Below are positions 35,280-46,807 of a stretch of DNA of 64,000 bases, piece by piece. Below the pieces are notes generated by a model that had not been told where the DNA came from, made no database searches, and saw only the letters and a program-made list of their open reading frames with translations. Within the stretch, counting starts at the first letter, position 1; the number at the start of each line of letters is the position of its first letter. Source of the DNA: Hyphomicrobiales bacterium (GTDB lineage Bacteria; Pseudomonadota; Alphaproteobacteria; Rhizobiales; Rhizobiaceae); assembly GCA_900470965.1 (NCBI GenBank), contig UCCS01000017.1:107718-171717 (forward strand), in the 5' to 3' direction. The position numbers and the translations under genes are program-made.

Positions 35280-36163
35280 CGGCGGTGCTATACGATCTCA
35301 CGCTACATATGGGCTATGCCTACGACACGCCTGCGTCAGGCGCGCGCCATATCATGCGCCTCATGCCACTCTCGCTGGCGAACCGCCAGCGGCTTGTCGC
35401 GGGCTCGATCAGCATTTCGCCGCAGCCGGACGAACAGTCGCATTTCGTCGATTTCTTCCAGCATCCGGCAACATCCTTCCTGCTGCGCTCGCCGCATGAA
35501 ACGCTCGATATCCGCATGCAGGCCCGCGTGCAGGTCGAAAGCCAGGTGATGTCGGCGGACTTCTCGCCGCTGCTGGCTAAGCTGCCGGAGGAAGTCGCCG
35601 GAATCTGGTCGCTCGATTCGGAATCGCCCCACCATTTCCTTGGCGACAGTCCGCGCCTGACCGAAACCAAGGCGATCAGTGAATACGCAAAGACCTGTGT
35701 ACAGCCGTCGCTGACCGTCATGCAGATCGCCTATGCGCTGTGCGCTCGCATCAACAAGGATTTCACCTACGATCCGGAAGCGACGACCGTCGACACGACG
35801 CCGCTGGAGTCCTTCAAACTGAAGCGCGGCGTCTGCCAGGATTTCACTCATGTCATGATCCTCGCGCTGCGCAGCCTCGGCATTCCCGCCGGCTATGTCT
35901 CCGGCTTCCTGCGCACAATCCCGCCGCCGGGCAAGGAGCGGCTGGAAGGGGCTGACGCCATGCATGCCTGGGTCCGCGTCTGGTGCGGCGAAACGGCCGG
36001 CTGGATCGAGCTCGATCCCACCAACAATATCCCTGCTGGAACCGACCATATCGTCGTCGCATACGGCCGCGACTATGCCGATGTCGCTCCCGTTATCGGT
36101 GTGCTCAAGAGTTATGGCAGTCAGCGTTCCGTGCAGGCAGTGGACGTAATTCCGCTCAAATAA
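35276..36163 (+). CDS. Transglutaminase-like cysteine protein
   Basis: 295 residues; ATG overlaps the upstream stop (ATGA). The N-terminal beta domain (about 1-95, starting MTAVLYDLTLHMGYAYD) precedes a transglutaminase-like core with Cys187 in KRGVCQDFTHVM, His230 in DAMHAWVRVW and Asp247 in WIELDPTNN, so the catalytic triad is intact. No signal peptide, so cytoplasmic. Such proteins can act as proteases or amidases as well as crosslinkers. Last gene of the three-gene unit, followed 108 bp later by an unrelated pilus-type gene. Confidence 0.92.
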   Translation: MTAVLYDLTLHMGYAYDTPASGARHIMRLMPLSLANRQRLVAGSISISPQPDEQSHFVDFFQHPATSFLLRSPHETLDIRMQARVQVESQVMSADFSPLLAKLPEEVAGIWSLDSESPHHFLGDSPRLTETKAISEYAKTCVQPSLTVMQIAYALCARINKDFTYDPEATTVDTTPLESFKLKRGVCQDFTHVMILALRSLGIPAGYVSGFLRTIPPPGKERLEGADAMHAWVRVWCGETAGWIELDPTNNIPAGTDHIVVAYGRDYADVAPVIGVLKSYGSQRSVQAVDVIPLK

Positions 36164-36271
36164 TCCCGAAATTGGAAAAAACAGCCAGTTGCCTGCAATT
36201 TTAGAGACCGGCTTTAGCGCCCATTAAAGTCATCTGGTCCATCAAGAGCCAAATAGGGCTCCTTCGAACCG

Positions 36272-37486
36272 GTGGACATGATGAACACCCTGCATTCGCT
36301 TCTTGATCGGCTACGGCGCGACCGTGGCGGCAATTTCGGTATCATGACGGCCATCTTGCTGCCTGTGCTTATCGGCGCCGCGGGTGTCTCCATTCAGGTA
36401 ACAGACATGCTGCTTTCGCAGCGACAACTGCAGGAAGCGGCCGACGCGGCCGCGCTCGCAACCGCGACTGCGCTTGCAAACAAGACTATTCAGCCCGCCG
36501 ATGCCCAGGCCTTTGCCCGCGATTTCGTCGCCGGCCAGATGGCGAACTATCTTCAGGACACGGATCCTTCGACGACCGATATCAAGAACAGCACCGCGGT
36601 GAACGTCTCCACGACGACCTCCGGCAAGTCTGTCTCGTACCAAGTTACCGTAGCGCCGAGCTACACGATCAACGTAAACCCGATGATGCGCGTGATCGGC
36701 TTCAAAACGCAGAACATCGCCGCATCAGGCACGACAGTCAGCGGCCATTCGGAAACCCAGGGCTCGGTCTCCATGTATCTCGTCCTCGACCGTTCCGGCT
36801 CCATGGCTGAATACACCACGACGGTCAACGCTTCGGAGCCGACGAGGGACGAGACTGAGGATTGCAGCTATTACGACAGCAATACCCGCAAATGGGTCAG
36901 CAAGACCTGCACAAATACAGTCACGAACTACTACACCAAGATCGAGGCGCTGAAGCTTGCTGTTGCCAGTTTGGCCGGTCAGCTCAATACTGCCGACCCC
37001 GATAGCACCTACGTTCGCACGGGCTCTGTTTCCTATAACGACAAGATGCAGACCGCACAGCCGCTCGATTGGGGCACCGCCAAGGTTGTCAGCTACGTCA
37101 ACGCGCTGACCGCCTCGGGTCGCACCGATTCCAGCGCGGCCTTCAAGAAGGCCTATGATAGCTTGGTGGACCCCAAGGAGGACAAGGCGCATCAGGATAA
37201 GACCGGACAGACGCCGACCAAATACATTGTTTTCATGACCGATGGAGACAACAACGTAGCCTCGGCAGACACCGACACGAAGAAATATTGCGACAAAGCC
37301 CGCGACCAGAAGATCCAGGTCTATACAGTCGCCCTCATGGCGCCGGCCGGCGGAAAAGCTTTGCTGAACTACTGCGCCACGACCTCCGCGCACTATTTCG
37401 CGGCGGAGAATATGACGGCGCTTCTGAATGCTTTCAAGTCGATCGGCGCCAAGGCAGCAAACCAAGTAACGCGCCTGATCAACTAA
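36272..37486 (+). CDS. TadG-like pilus-assembly protein with von Willebrand A domain
   Basis: 404 residues from GTG 36272 (ATG at 36278 or 36281 also possible). A positively charged start leads to GGNFGIMTAILLPVLIGAAG, a TadE/TadG-type membrane anchor (about residues 19-40), then a helical region QLQEAADAAALATATAL. A vWA domain (about 165-400) follows, with metal-site motif DRSGS (about residue 170) and later TDGDN. A cysteine pair in the vWA insert (DCSYY, KTCTN) may form a disulfide. TadG-like proteins act in Flp/Tad pilus or outer-surface assembly; no other tad gene is nearby, so this is an orphan. Confidence 0.87.
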   Translation: MDMMNTLHSLLDRLRRDRGGNFGIMTAILLPVLIGAAGVSIQVTDMLLSQRQLQEAADAAALATATALANKTIQPADAQAFARDFVAGQMANYLQDTDPSTTDIKNSTAVNVSTTTSGKSVSYQVTVAPSYTINVNPMMRVIGFKTQNIAASGTTVSGHSETQGSVSMYLVLDRSGSMAEYTTTVNASEPTRDETEDCSYYDSNTRKWVSKTCTNTVTNYYTKIEALKLAVASLAGQLNTADPDSTYVRTGSVSYNDKMQTAQPLDWGTAKVVSYVNALTASGRTDSSAAFKKAYDSLVDPKEDKAHQDKTGQTPTKYIVFMTDGDNNVASADTDTKKYCDKARDQKIQVYTVALMAPAGGKALLNYCATTSAHYFAAENMTALLNAFKSIGAKAANQVTRLIN

Positions 37487-37509
37487 AAAGCCCGTATTTC
37501 ACCACAGCA

Positions 37510-37547
37510 AAAAGCCGCTCCGGAACAAACCGGGGCGGCTTTTCGTT
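37510..37547 (+). terminator. Terminator of the TadG-like gene
   Basis: AAAAGCCGCTCCGG (37510-37523) pairs with CCGGGGCGGCTTTT (37530-37543), ending in TTTTCGTTT. It separates the pilus-type gene from the glycogen operon. Confidence 0.88.
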
Positions 37548-37761
37548 TAGACTTTATTCGGCCCATCAGATCGGGAAAACCGATTGAAATCAAGTCCCTT
37601 GGGCCTGTCGAATATGAAGGTTCCGCAAATTTTTCGTTTGCCCAATTCCCTTGTTGCAAGTGCGTGATAACGGTGCATAAACTGCCCTGTCGGTATAAGC
37701 GACAAATCGATTGAATCAGGCGTAAGATACTGTAACCAAATCAAAATTGGCGAGACCTGAC

Positions 37762-40221
37762 ATGAATACTGTTTCGAAGCCGATCATCCCCTCACCAGCT
37801 CCGCGCAGTTCCCGGCCAGAAATCCTCGCTGAGGAAATCATCGAGCGTCTGACCTACCGCATTGGCAAGGATGCCAAGGTCGCCAAGCCGCATGACTGGC
37901 TGACGGCAACCATTCTCGTGGTGCGTGACCGCATCATCGACAAGTGGATGGAGTCCACCCGCAAGGTCTATGAAACAGGCGCCAAGCGCGTCTACTACAT
38001 GTCTCTCGAATTCCTGATCGGCCGCCTGATGCGCGATGCCGTGTCCAATCTCAACCTGATGGAAGAGGTTCGGGATGCGCTCGCTTCGCTCGGCGTCGAT
38101 ATCAACGTCATTGCCGGCCTCGAACCGGATGCCGCACTCGGCAACGGCGGTCTCGGCCGTCTTGCTGCCTGTTTTATGGAGTCGATGGCAACTGTCGATG
38201 TTCCGGCTTATGGCTACGGCATCCGCTACGTCCACGGCCTTTTCCGTCAGCAGATGGCGGACGGCTGGCAGGTCGAGCTGCCGGAAAACTGGCTTGCGCA
38301 CGGCAATCCCTGGGAATTCGAGCGCCGCGAAAGCGCCTATGAAATCGGCTTCGGCGGCTCGATCGAGGTCATCAACAGCCATGACGAGCAGCCACGATAC
38401 GTCTGGAAGCCGGCCGAGCGCGTCATCGCCGCCGCCTTCGACACACCTGTCGTCGGCTGGCGTGGCAAACGCGTCAATACGTTGCGCCTCTGGTCGGCAC
38501 AGCCGATAGACCCGATCCTGCTCGACGCCTTCAACGCCGGCGACCATATCGGCGCGCTGCGCGAGAGCAACAGAGCTGAAAGCCTGACCCGCGTTCTCTA
38601 TCCGGCAGACGCAACGCCTGCCGGCCAGGAGCTGCGCCTGCGCCAGGAATATTTCTTCTCCTCCGCCTCTCTGCAGGACATCCTGCGCCGTCACCTGCAG
38701 CAGTATGACGACTTCACCTCCTTGCCGGACAAGGTGGCGATCCAGCTCAACGACACGCACCCAGCGGTTTCCGTTGCCGAACTGACGCGCCTGCTCTGCG
38801 ATGTGCACGGCATGGATTTCGAACAAGCCTGGGATATCACCCGCCGCACCTTCTCCTACACCAACCACACGCTCCTTCCCGAAGCGCTGGAAAGCTGGCC
38901 GGTTCCGCTCTTCGAACGTCTGCTGCCGCGCCATATGCAGATCATCTACGCGATCAACGCCAAGATCCTGATCGAAGCGCGCAAGACGCGGAATTTCTCC
39001 GACACCGAAATCCGTTCGATCTCGCTGATCGATGAAAGCGGTGACCGCCGCGTGCGTATGGGCAACCTCGCCTTCGTCGGCTCGCATTCGATCAACGGCG
39101 TCTCCGCGCTGCACACCGACCTCATGAAGGTTACGGTCTTTGCGGACCTGCACAAGCTCTACCCTGATCGCATCAACAACAAGACCAACGGCATCACCCC
39201 CCGCCGCTGGCTGCAGCAGTGCAACCCCGGGCTGACCGGCTTGGTGCGCGAAGCGATCGGCGACGAATTCCTCGATGACGCCGAGAAGCTGCGTGCACTC
39301 GACAAGTTTGCAACGGACCCGAGTTTCCAGCAGAAGTTCGCGGCCGTGAAGCGCGCCAACAAAGTGGCTCTTTCCAATCTCGTCGCCAGCCGCATGGGCG
39401 TGAAGCTCGATCCGTCGGCCATGTTCGACATCCAGATCAAGCGCATCCACGAATACAAGCGCCAGCTCCTCAACATCGTCGAAGCCGTCGCGCTCTACGA
39501 TCAGATCCGCTCGCATCCGGAGCTGGATTGGGTGCCGCGCGTAAAACTCTTCGCCGGCAAAGCGGCACCGAGCTATTACAACGCCAAGCTCATCATCAAG
39601 CTCATCAATGATGTCGCCCGCACCATCAACAATGACCCGTCGGTCCGCGGCCTGCTGAAGGTCGTCTTCGTGCCGAACTATAATGTCACGCTCGCGGAAG
39701 TCATGGTACCGGCGGCAGACCTCTCCGAGCAGATTTCCACGGCCGGCATGGAAGCATCAGGCACCGGCAACATGAAGTTCGGCCTGAACGGCGCACTGAC
39801 GATCGGCACGCTCGATGGCGCCAATGTCGAAATGCGCGACAATGTCGGCGAAGACAACATCGTCATCTTCGGCCTGCAGGCAGATGAAGTCGCCAAGATC
39901 CGTAGCGAGGGCCACAATCCTCGTGCAATCATCGAAGGTTCGCGTGAGCTGGCACAGGCGCTTGCCGCCATCAGCTCAGGCGTCTTCTCTCCTGACGACC
40001 GCAACCGCTACACCGGCCTCATCGACGGCATATATTCCCATGACTGGTTCATGGTCGCTGGCGATTTCGATGCCTACGCCGCCGCCCAGCGCGAGGTCGA
40101 CCAGATCTGGACCAACCAGTCCTCTTGGTATGAGAAGACAATCAACAACACGGCGCGGATGGGCTGGTTCTCTTCCGACCGCACAATCCGGCAATATGCA
40201 GACGAGATCTGGAGAGCTTGA
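37762..40221 (+). CDS. glgP: Glycogen phosphorylase
   Basis: 819 residues from ATG 37762; an in-frame TTG at 37747 adds five residues. It releases glucose-1-phosphate from glycogen ends with phosphate. The GT35 family layout is complete: ALGNGGLGRLAACFMES near residue 125, the INNKTNGITPRRW segment, and EASGTGNMKFGLNGALT (about 665-680), which contains the PLP-binding lysine. First gene of glgP-glgB-glgC-glgA-pgm-glgX; the stop shares a base with the glgB start. The 275 bp upstream should hold the operon promoter, but no clear box was found. Confidence 0.97.
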   Translation: MNTVSKPIIPSPAPRSSRPEILAEEIIERLTYRIGKDAKVAKPHDWLTATILVVRDRIIDKWMESTRKVYETGAKRVYYMSLEFLIGRLMRDAVSNLNLMEEVRDALASLGVDINVIAGLEPDAALGNGGLGRLAACFMESMATVDVPAYGYGIRYVHGLFRQQMADGWQVELPENWLAHGNPWEFERRESAYEIGFGGSIEVINSHDEQPRYVWKPAERVIAAAFDTPVVGWRGKRVNTLRLWSAQPIDPILLDAFNAGDHIGALRESNRAESLTRVLYPADATPAGQELRLRQEYFFSSASLQDILRRHLQQYDDFTSLPDKVAIQLNDTHPAVSVAELTRLLCDVHGMDFEQAWDITRRTFSYTNHTLLPEALESWPVPLFERLLPRHMQIIYAINAKILIEARKTRNFSDTEIRSISLIDESGDRRVRMGNLAFVGSHSINGVSALHTDLMKVTVFADLHKLYPDRINNKTNGITPRRWLQQCNPGLTGLVREAIGDEFLDDAEKLRALDKFATDPSFQQKFAAVKRANKVALSNLVASRMGVKLDPSAMFDIQIKRIHEYKRQLLNIVEAVALYDQIRSHPELDWVPRVKLFAGKAAPSYYNAKLIIKLINDVARTINNDPSVRGLLKVVFVPNYNVTLAEVMVPAADLSEQISTAGMEASGTGNMKFGLNGALTIGTLDGANVEMRDNVGEDNIVIFGLQADEVAKIRSEGHNPRAIIEGSRELAQALAAISSGVFSPDDRNRYTGLIDGIYSHDWFMVAGDFDAYAAAQREVDQIWTNQSSWYEKTINNTARMGWFSSDRTIRQYADEIWRA

Positions 40222-42428
40222 TGAAGCCGCCGAAAGCCGCCCCTGAAGTGAAGCTTCCCTGGGAAATTTCGGCTGACGAAATAGCGGCAATCCTCAGTGG
40301 CTCGCATGACAATCCCTTTGCCGTCCTGGGCGTGCATCAGGCCGGCGAGGCCTTCATCACCAGGTGTTTCCTTCCGGGCGCCGAAGCTGTCACGGCAATG
40401 GCGCTGGATGGAACGCCGATCGGCGATCTCCACCAGCTCCATCCTGACGGTATTTTCGGCGGCCAGGTCTCCATCACAAAATTCCAGCCGGTGCGCTATC
40501 GCGCCCGGCGCGCCGACGCCGAATGGGCAGTGACGGACCCATACAGCTTCGGCCCCGTACTCGGCCCGATGGACGATTATTACGCCCGGCAGGGTTCGCA
40601 TCTGCGGCTCTTCGACAAGATGGGCGCCCACCGCATCAAGCATGAAGGCGCGACCGGCATCCATTTTGCCGTCTGGGCACCGAATGCCCAGCGCGTTTCT
40701 GTTGTCGGCGATTTCAATAACTGGGACGGACGGCGTCATGTGATGCGCTTCCGTTCCGACAGCGGGATCTGGGAGATCTTCGCTCCCGACGTGCCGCTCG
40801 GCGTTCCCTATAAATTCGAAATACGCGGTCATGACGGCGTTCTGCTGCCGTTGAAGGCTGATCCCTTTGCCCGCCGCAGCGAACTGCGCCCAAAGACGGC
40901 CTCCGTGACCGCAGCCGAGCTTATACAGGACTGGCAGGACGAGCCGCATCTGAAGCACTGGCGCGAGACTGACAAACGCCGTCAGCCGATCAGCATTTAC
41001 GAAGTTCATGCCGGCTCCTGGCAGCGCCGCCAGGACGGCTCCATGCTGTCATGGGATGAGCTTGCTTCGAGCCTCATCCCCTATTGCGTCGACATGGGTT
41101 TCACCCACATCGAATTCCTGCCGATTACCGAACACCCTTACGACCCCTCCTGGGGCTATCAGACGACCGGTCTTTATGCCCCGACCGCCCGTTTCGGTGA
41201 GCCGGAGGGGTTCGCCCGCTTCGTCAACGGCTGTCACAAGGTCGGCATCGGCGTCATTCTCGACTGGGTACCGGCACATTTCCCAACCGACGAACATGGT
41301 CTCGGCTGGTTCGACGGTACCGCGCTTTACGAGCACGAAGACCCGCGCAAGGGTTTCCATCCGGACTGGAATACGGCGATCTACAATTTTGGCCGGACCG
41401 AAGTCGTATCTTACCTCGTCAACAACGCGCTCTACTGGGCGGAGAAATTCCATCTCGACGGTCTGCGCGTCGATGCAGTCGCTTCGATGCTCTATCTCGA
41501 CTATTCGCGCAAGCACGGCGAATGGATCCCGAACGAGTATGGCGGCAATGAAAACCTCGAAGCCGTCCGCTTTCTGCAAAGCCTCAATACCCGCATCTAT
41601 GGTGAGCATCCCGGCGTCATGACCATCGCCGAGGAATCGACGTCCTGGCCGAAAGTCTCGCAACCAGTTCACGAAGGCGGCCTCGGCTTCGGTTTCAAGT
41701 GGAATATGGGCTTCATGCACGACACACTGAGCTACATGAGCCGCGAACCGGTGCACCGCAAGCATCACCACAATGAGTTGACCTTCGGGCTGCTCTACGC
41801 CTATTCGGAAAACTTTGTCTTGCCACTGTCCCACGACGAAGTCGTACACGGCAAGGGCTCGCTGATCGCCAAGATGCCGGGCGACGACTGGCAGAAATTC
41901 GCCAATCTGCGCGCCTACTACGCCTTCATGTGGGGCTATCCCGGCAAGAAGCTGCTCTTCATGGGGCAGGAATTTGCCCAGTGGGCCGAATGGAGCGAAA
42001 ACAAGTCGCTCGACTGGAATCTGCTCCAATATCGCATGCACGAAGGCATGCGCCGCCTGGTGCGCGACCTCAATTTCACCTACCGCAGCAAGGCAGCACT
42101 CCATGAGCGCGACTGCGAGGGCGACGGTTTCGAATGGCTGATCGCCGATGATTACGAGAACTCGGTCTTCGCCTGGCTGCGCAAGGCGCCCGGCCAGAAG
42201 CCGGTTGCCGTCATCACGAACTTCACGCCTGTCTATCGCGAGAACTACTCGATCCGACTGCCTTCGGCGGGGCGCTGGCGGGAAATCCTCAATACCGATG
42301 CCGACATCTATGGCGGCAGCGGAAAGGGCAATGGCGGGCGCGTGCAGGCCGTCGATGCCGGCGGCGAGATAAGTTGCTCGATAACCCTGCCGCCGTTGGC
42401 GACGATCATGCTTGAACCTGAGAATTAG
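40221..42428 (+). CDS. glgB: 1,4-alpha-glucan branching enzyme
   Basis: 735 residues from ATG 40221 (GGAGA five bases upstream). It transfers alpha-1,4 chains to alpha-1,6 branch points. N-terminal GlgB domain (about 1-110), CBM48 (about 120-210, with [17 protein letters not shown]), GH13 barrel (about 250-600), C-terminal all-beta domain. Catalytic nucleophile Asp in [16 protein letters not shown], general acid Glu in MTIAEEST, and third Asp in [11 protein letters not shown]. Overlaps glgP by one base, indicating coupled translation. Confidence 0.97.
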   Translation: MKPPKAAPEVKLPWEISADEIAAILSGSHDNPFAVLGVHQAGEAFITRCFLPGAEAVTAMALDGTPIGDLHQLHPDGIFGGQVSITKFQPVRYRARRADAEWAVTDPYSFGPVLGPMDDYYARQGSHLRLFDKMGAHRIKHEGATGIHFAVWAPNAQRVSVVGDFNNWDGRRHVMRFRSDSGIWEIFAPDVPLGVPYKFEIRGHDGVLLPLKADPFARRSELRPKTASVTAAELIQDWQDEPHLKHWRETDKRRQPISIYEVHAGSWQRRQDGSMLSWDELASSLIPYCVDMGFTHIEFLPITEHPYDPSWGYQTTGLYAPTARFGEPEGFARFVNGCHKVGIGVILDWVPAHFPTDEHGLGWFDGTALYEHEDPRKGFHPDWNTAIYNFGRTEVVSYLVNNALYWAEKFHLDGLRVDAVASMLYLDYSRKHGEWIPNEYGGNENLEAVRFLQSLNTRIYGEHPGVMTIAEESTSWPKVSQPVHEGGLGFGFKWNMGFMHDTLSYMSREPVHRKHHHNELTFGLLYAYSENFVLPLSHDEVVHGKGSLIAKMPGDDWQKFANLRAYYAFMWGYPGKKLLFMGQEFAQWAEWSENKSLDWNLLQYRMHEGMRRLVRDLNFTYRSKAALHERDCEGDGFEWLIADDYENSVFAWLRKAPGQKPVAVITNFTPVYRENYSIRLPSAGRWREILNTDADIYGGSGKGNGGRVQAVDAGGEISCSITLPPLATIMLEPEN

Positions 42429-42447
42429 TGACTGGTGGGAGGAGAAA

Positions 42448-43710
42448 ATGGTAGAAAAGCGCATTCAGCCACTTGCCCGCGATGCAATGGCCTATGTTCT
42501 CGCCGGCGGTAGGGGAAGCCGCCTCAAGGAACTGACCGACCGACGCGCCAAACCAGCCGTCTATTTCGGCGGCAAGGCGCGCATCATCGATTTCGCATTG
42601 TCCAATGCCTTGAATTCCGGCATCCGCCGCATCGGCGTCGCCACCCAGTACAAGGCACATTCACTGATCCGCCACATGCAGCGTGGCTGGAACTTCTTCC
42701 GGCCGGAGCGCAACGAGAGCTTCGACATCCTGCCTGCCTCCCAGCGCGTTTCCGAAACGCAGTGGTACGAAGGCACCGCCGATGCCGTCTATCAGAATAT
42801 CGATATCATCGAGGATTACGGCGTCGAGTACATGGTCATCCTGGCTGGCGACCATATCTACAAGATGGACTATGAATACATGCTGCAGCAGCATGTCGAT
42901 ACCGGCGCGGACGTGACCATCGGCTGCCTCGAAGTCCCGCGCATGGATGCGGTCGGTTTCGGCGTCATGCATGTCAACGAGAAGGACGAAATCTTCGCCT
43001 TCATCGAAAAGCCGGCCGATCCGCCAGGCATTCCGGATAAGCCGGATTTCGCTCTCGCCTCCATGGGCATTTACGTCTTCCGCACGAAGTTCCTCATCGA
43101 GGCACTACGACGTGATGCCGCCGATCCGACCTCCAGCCGCGATTTCGGCAAGGATATCATCCCCTATATCGTAGAGCACGGTAAAGCGGTCGCCCACCGT
43201 TTCGCCAAATCCTGCGTGCGTTCAGATTTCGAACATGAGCCTTACTGGCGCGACGTTGGTACGATCGATGCCTACTGGCAGGCCAATATCGATCTGACAG
43301 CGATCGTTCCGGCCCTCGATATCTATGACAAGTCCTGGCCGATCTGGACCTACGCCGAGATCACCCCGCCGGCGAAATTCGTCCATGACGACGAAGACCG
43401 CCGCGGTTCGGCAACCTCGTCCGTCGTCGCCGGCGACTGCATCATCTCAGGCGCAAGCCTCAACCGGAGCCTTCTCTTCACCGGCGTGCGGGCCAATTCC
43501 TTCTCCAAGCTGGATGGAGCGGTCATCCTGCCCAACGTGAAGATCGGCCGGCGCGCGCAGCTCAAAGATGTTGTGATCGACCATGGTGTTGTGATCCCGG
43601 AAGGTCTTGTCGTCGGCGAGGATCCCGAGCTCGATGCGCGGCGCTTCAGACGGACCGAAAGCGGCATTTGCCTGATCACGCAGCCGATGATCGACAAGCT
43701 GGATATCTGA
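42448..43710 (+). CDS. glgC: Glucose-1-phosphate adenylyltransferase (ADP-glucose pyrophosphorylase)
   Basis: 420 residues from ATG 42448 with GGGAGGAG just upstream; the frame opens 12 codons earlier without a better start. It makes ADP-glucose from ATP and glucose-1-phosphate, the committed step of glycogen synthesis. The nucleotide-binding loop is [20 protein letters not shown], with [14 protein letters not shown]; the left-handed beta-helix follows (about 300-420). In rhizobia and agrobacteria the enzyme is activated by fructose-6-phosphate and pyruvate. The gap to glgB is 19 bp, to glgA 3 bp. Confidence 0.97.
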   Translation: MVEKRIQPLARDAMAYVLAGGRGSRLKELTDRRAKPAVYFGGKARIIDFALSNALNSGIRRIGVATQYKAHSLIRHMQRGWNFFRPERNESFDILPASQRVSETQWYEGTADAVYQNIDIIEDYGVEYMVILAGDHIYKMDYEYMLQQHVDTGADVTIGCLEVPRMDAVGFGVMHVNEKDEIFAFIEKPADPPGIPDKPDFALASMGIYVFRTKFLIEALRRDAADPTSSRDFGKDIIPYIVEHGKAVAHRFAKSCVRSDFEHEPYWRDVGTIDAYWQANIDLTAIVPALDIYDKSWPIWTYAEITPPAKFVHDDEDRRGSATSSVVAGDCIISGASLNRSLLFTGVRANSFSKLDGAVILPNVKIGRRAQLKDVVIDHGVVIPEGLVVGEDPELDARRFRRTESGICLITQPMIDKLDI

Positions 43711-43713
43711 CTT

Positions 43714-45156
43714 ATGAAAGTTCTTTCGGTTTCGTCCGAAGTCTTCCCTTTGATCAAGACAGGGGGCCTTGCCGACGTGTCAGGCGCCCTGCCAATAGCC
43801 CTCAAATCCTTCGGCGTCGAAACCAAGACCCTCATGCCCGGATACCCCAGCGTCATGAGGATGCTGCAGAACCCGGTCGTTCGGCTGGAATTTCCGGATT
43901 TGCTCGGCCAGCCGGCAAGAGTGCTGGAGGTAGAGCATCAGGGTCTCGATATCCTCGTGCTCGACGCTCCCGCCTATTACGACCGCCCGGGTGGTCCCTA
44001 TCTGGATACGACCGGGAAGGATCATCCGGACAACTGGCGCCGTTTCGCCGCCCTTTCGCTGGCTGGTTCCGAAATCGCCGCAGGCCTGTTGCCTGGCTGG
44101 CGGCCGGATCTCGTGCATGCCCATGACTGGCAGGCCGCCATGGTGCCGGTCTATATGCGCTATTATCCGACGCCCGAGCTGCCGAGCATCCTGACGATCC
44201 ACAATATCGCCTTCCAGGGCCAGTTCGGCGCCGATATTTTCCCCGGCCTGCGCCTGCCGCCCCATGCCTTTGCCACCGAAAGCATCGAATACTACGGCAC
44301 CGTTGGCTTCCTGAAGGGCGGCCTGCAGACTGCCTCCGCCATCACCACGGTCAGTCCCTCCTATGCCGACGAGATACTCACTCCCGAATTCGGCATGGGT
44401 CTCGAAGGCGTCATCGCCAGCCGCCGTGACGTGTTGCATGGCATCGTCAATGGCATCGATGCTGACATCTGGAACCCGGCGACTGATCCGGTCGTCCACA
44501 CGCACTACGGCCCGACGACGCTGAAAAACCGTCTGGAGAACCGCAGGTCGATCGAGGAATTCTTCCATCTCGACCATGACGACGCGCCGATCTTCTGCGT
44601 CATCAGCCGGCTGACCTGGCAAAAAGGCATGGATCTTGTCGCAAGCACTGCAGATAAGATCGTCGCACTTGGTGGCAAGCTCGTCGTGCTCGGATCCGGC
44701 GAGGCAGCCCTCGAAGGTGCGCTGCTCGCCGCCGCCAACCGCAACCCCGGCCGCATCGGCGTTTCCATCGGTTACAACGAGCCGATGTCCCACCTCATGC
44801 AGGCCGGCTGCGACGCAATCATCATCCCGTCACGCTTCGAGCCTTGCGGTCTTACCCAGCTCTATGGTCTGCGTTATGGCTGCGTGCCGATCGTGGCGCG
44901 CACCGGCGGTCTCAACGATACCGTGATTGATGCCAATCATGCCGCACTTGCGGCAAAGGTGGCGACAGGCATACAATTCGCACCTGTAAACGAAGAAAGC
45001 ATGCTACAGGCACTGCGCCGCGCCATGCACCTTTACGCGGATCAAAAAGTCTGGACCCAATTGCAAAAGCAGGGCATGAAGTCGGATGTCTCTTGGGAGA
45101 AGAGCGCCGAACGTTATGTTGCCCTGTATTCAAGCCTCGTCTCGAAAGGCATGTGA
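43714..45156 (+). CDS. glgA: Glycogen synthase (ADP-glucose)
   Basis: 480 residues, GT5 family, GT-B fold. Motifs: [17 protein letters not shown] near residue 11 (KTGGL binds ADP-glucose), [15 protein letters not shown] near 130, [15 protein letters not shown] near 300, and [18 protein letters not shown] near 375 (acceptor and catalytic Glu). It extends alpha-1,4-glucan chains from ADP-glucose. Only three bases after glgC, clearly co-transcribed and probably coupled. Confidence 0.97.
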   Translation: MKVLSVSSEVFPLIKTGGLADVSGALPIALKSFGVETKTLMPGYPSVMRMLQNPVVRLEFPDLLGQPARVLEVEHQGLDILVLDAPAYYDRPGGPYLDTTGKDHPDNWRRFAALSLAGSEIAAGLLPGWRPDLVHAHDWQAAMVPVYMRYYPTPELPSILTIHNIAFQGQFGADIFPGLRLPPHAFATESIEYYGTVGFLKGGLQTASAITTVSPSYADEILTPEFGMGLEGVIASRRDVLHGIVNGIDADIWNPATDPVVHTHYGPTTLKNRLENRRSIEEFFHLDHDDAPIFCVISRLTWQKGMDLVASTADKIVALGGKLVVLGSGEAALEGALLAAANRNPGRIGVSIGYNEPMSHLMQAGCDAIIIPSRFEPCGLTQLYGLRYGCVPIVARTGGLNDTVIDANHAALAAKVATGIQFAPVNEESMLQALRRAMHLYADQKVWTQLQKQGMKSDVSWEKSAERYVALYSSLVSKGM

Positions 45157-46794
<1,638 letters not shown>

Positions 46795-46807
46795 TCCCGG
46801 GGGGCAT

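Noticed and set aside
41049..42464. Long minus-strand ORF opposite glgB
   Set aside because: Antisense shadow; the sense strand encodes a complete branching enzyme.
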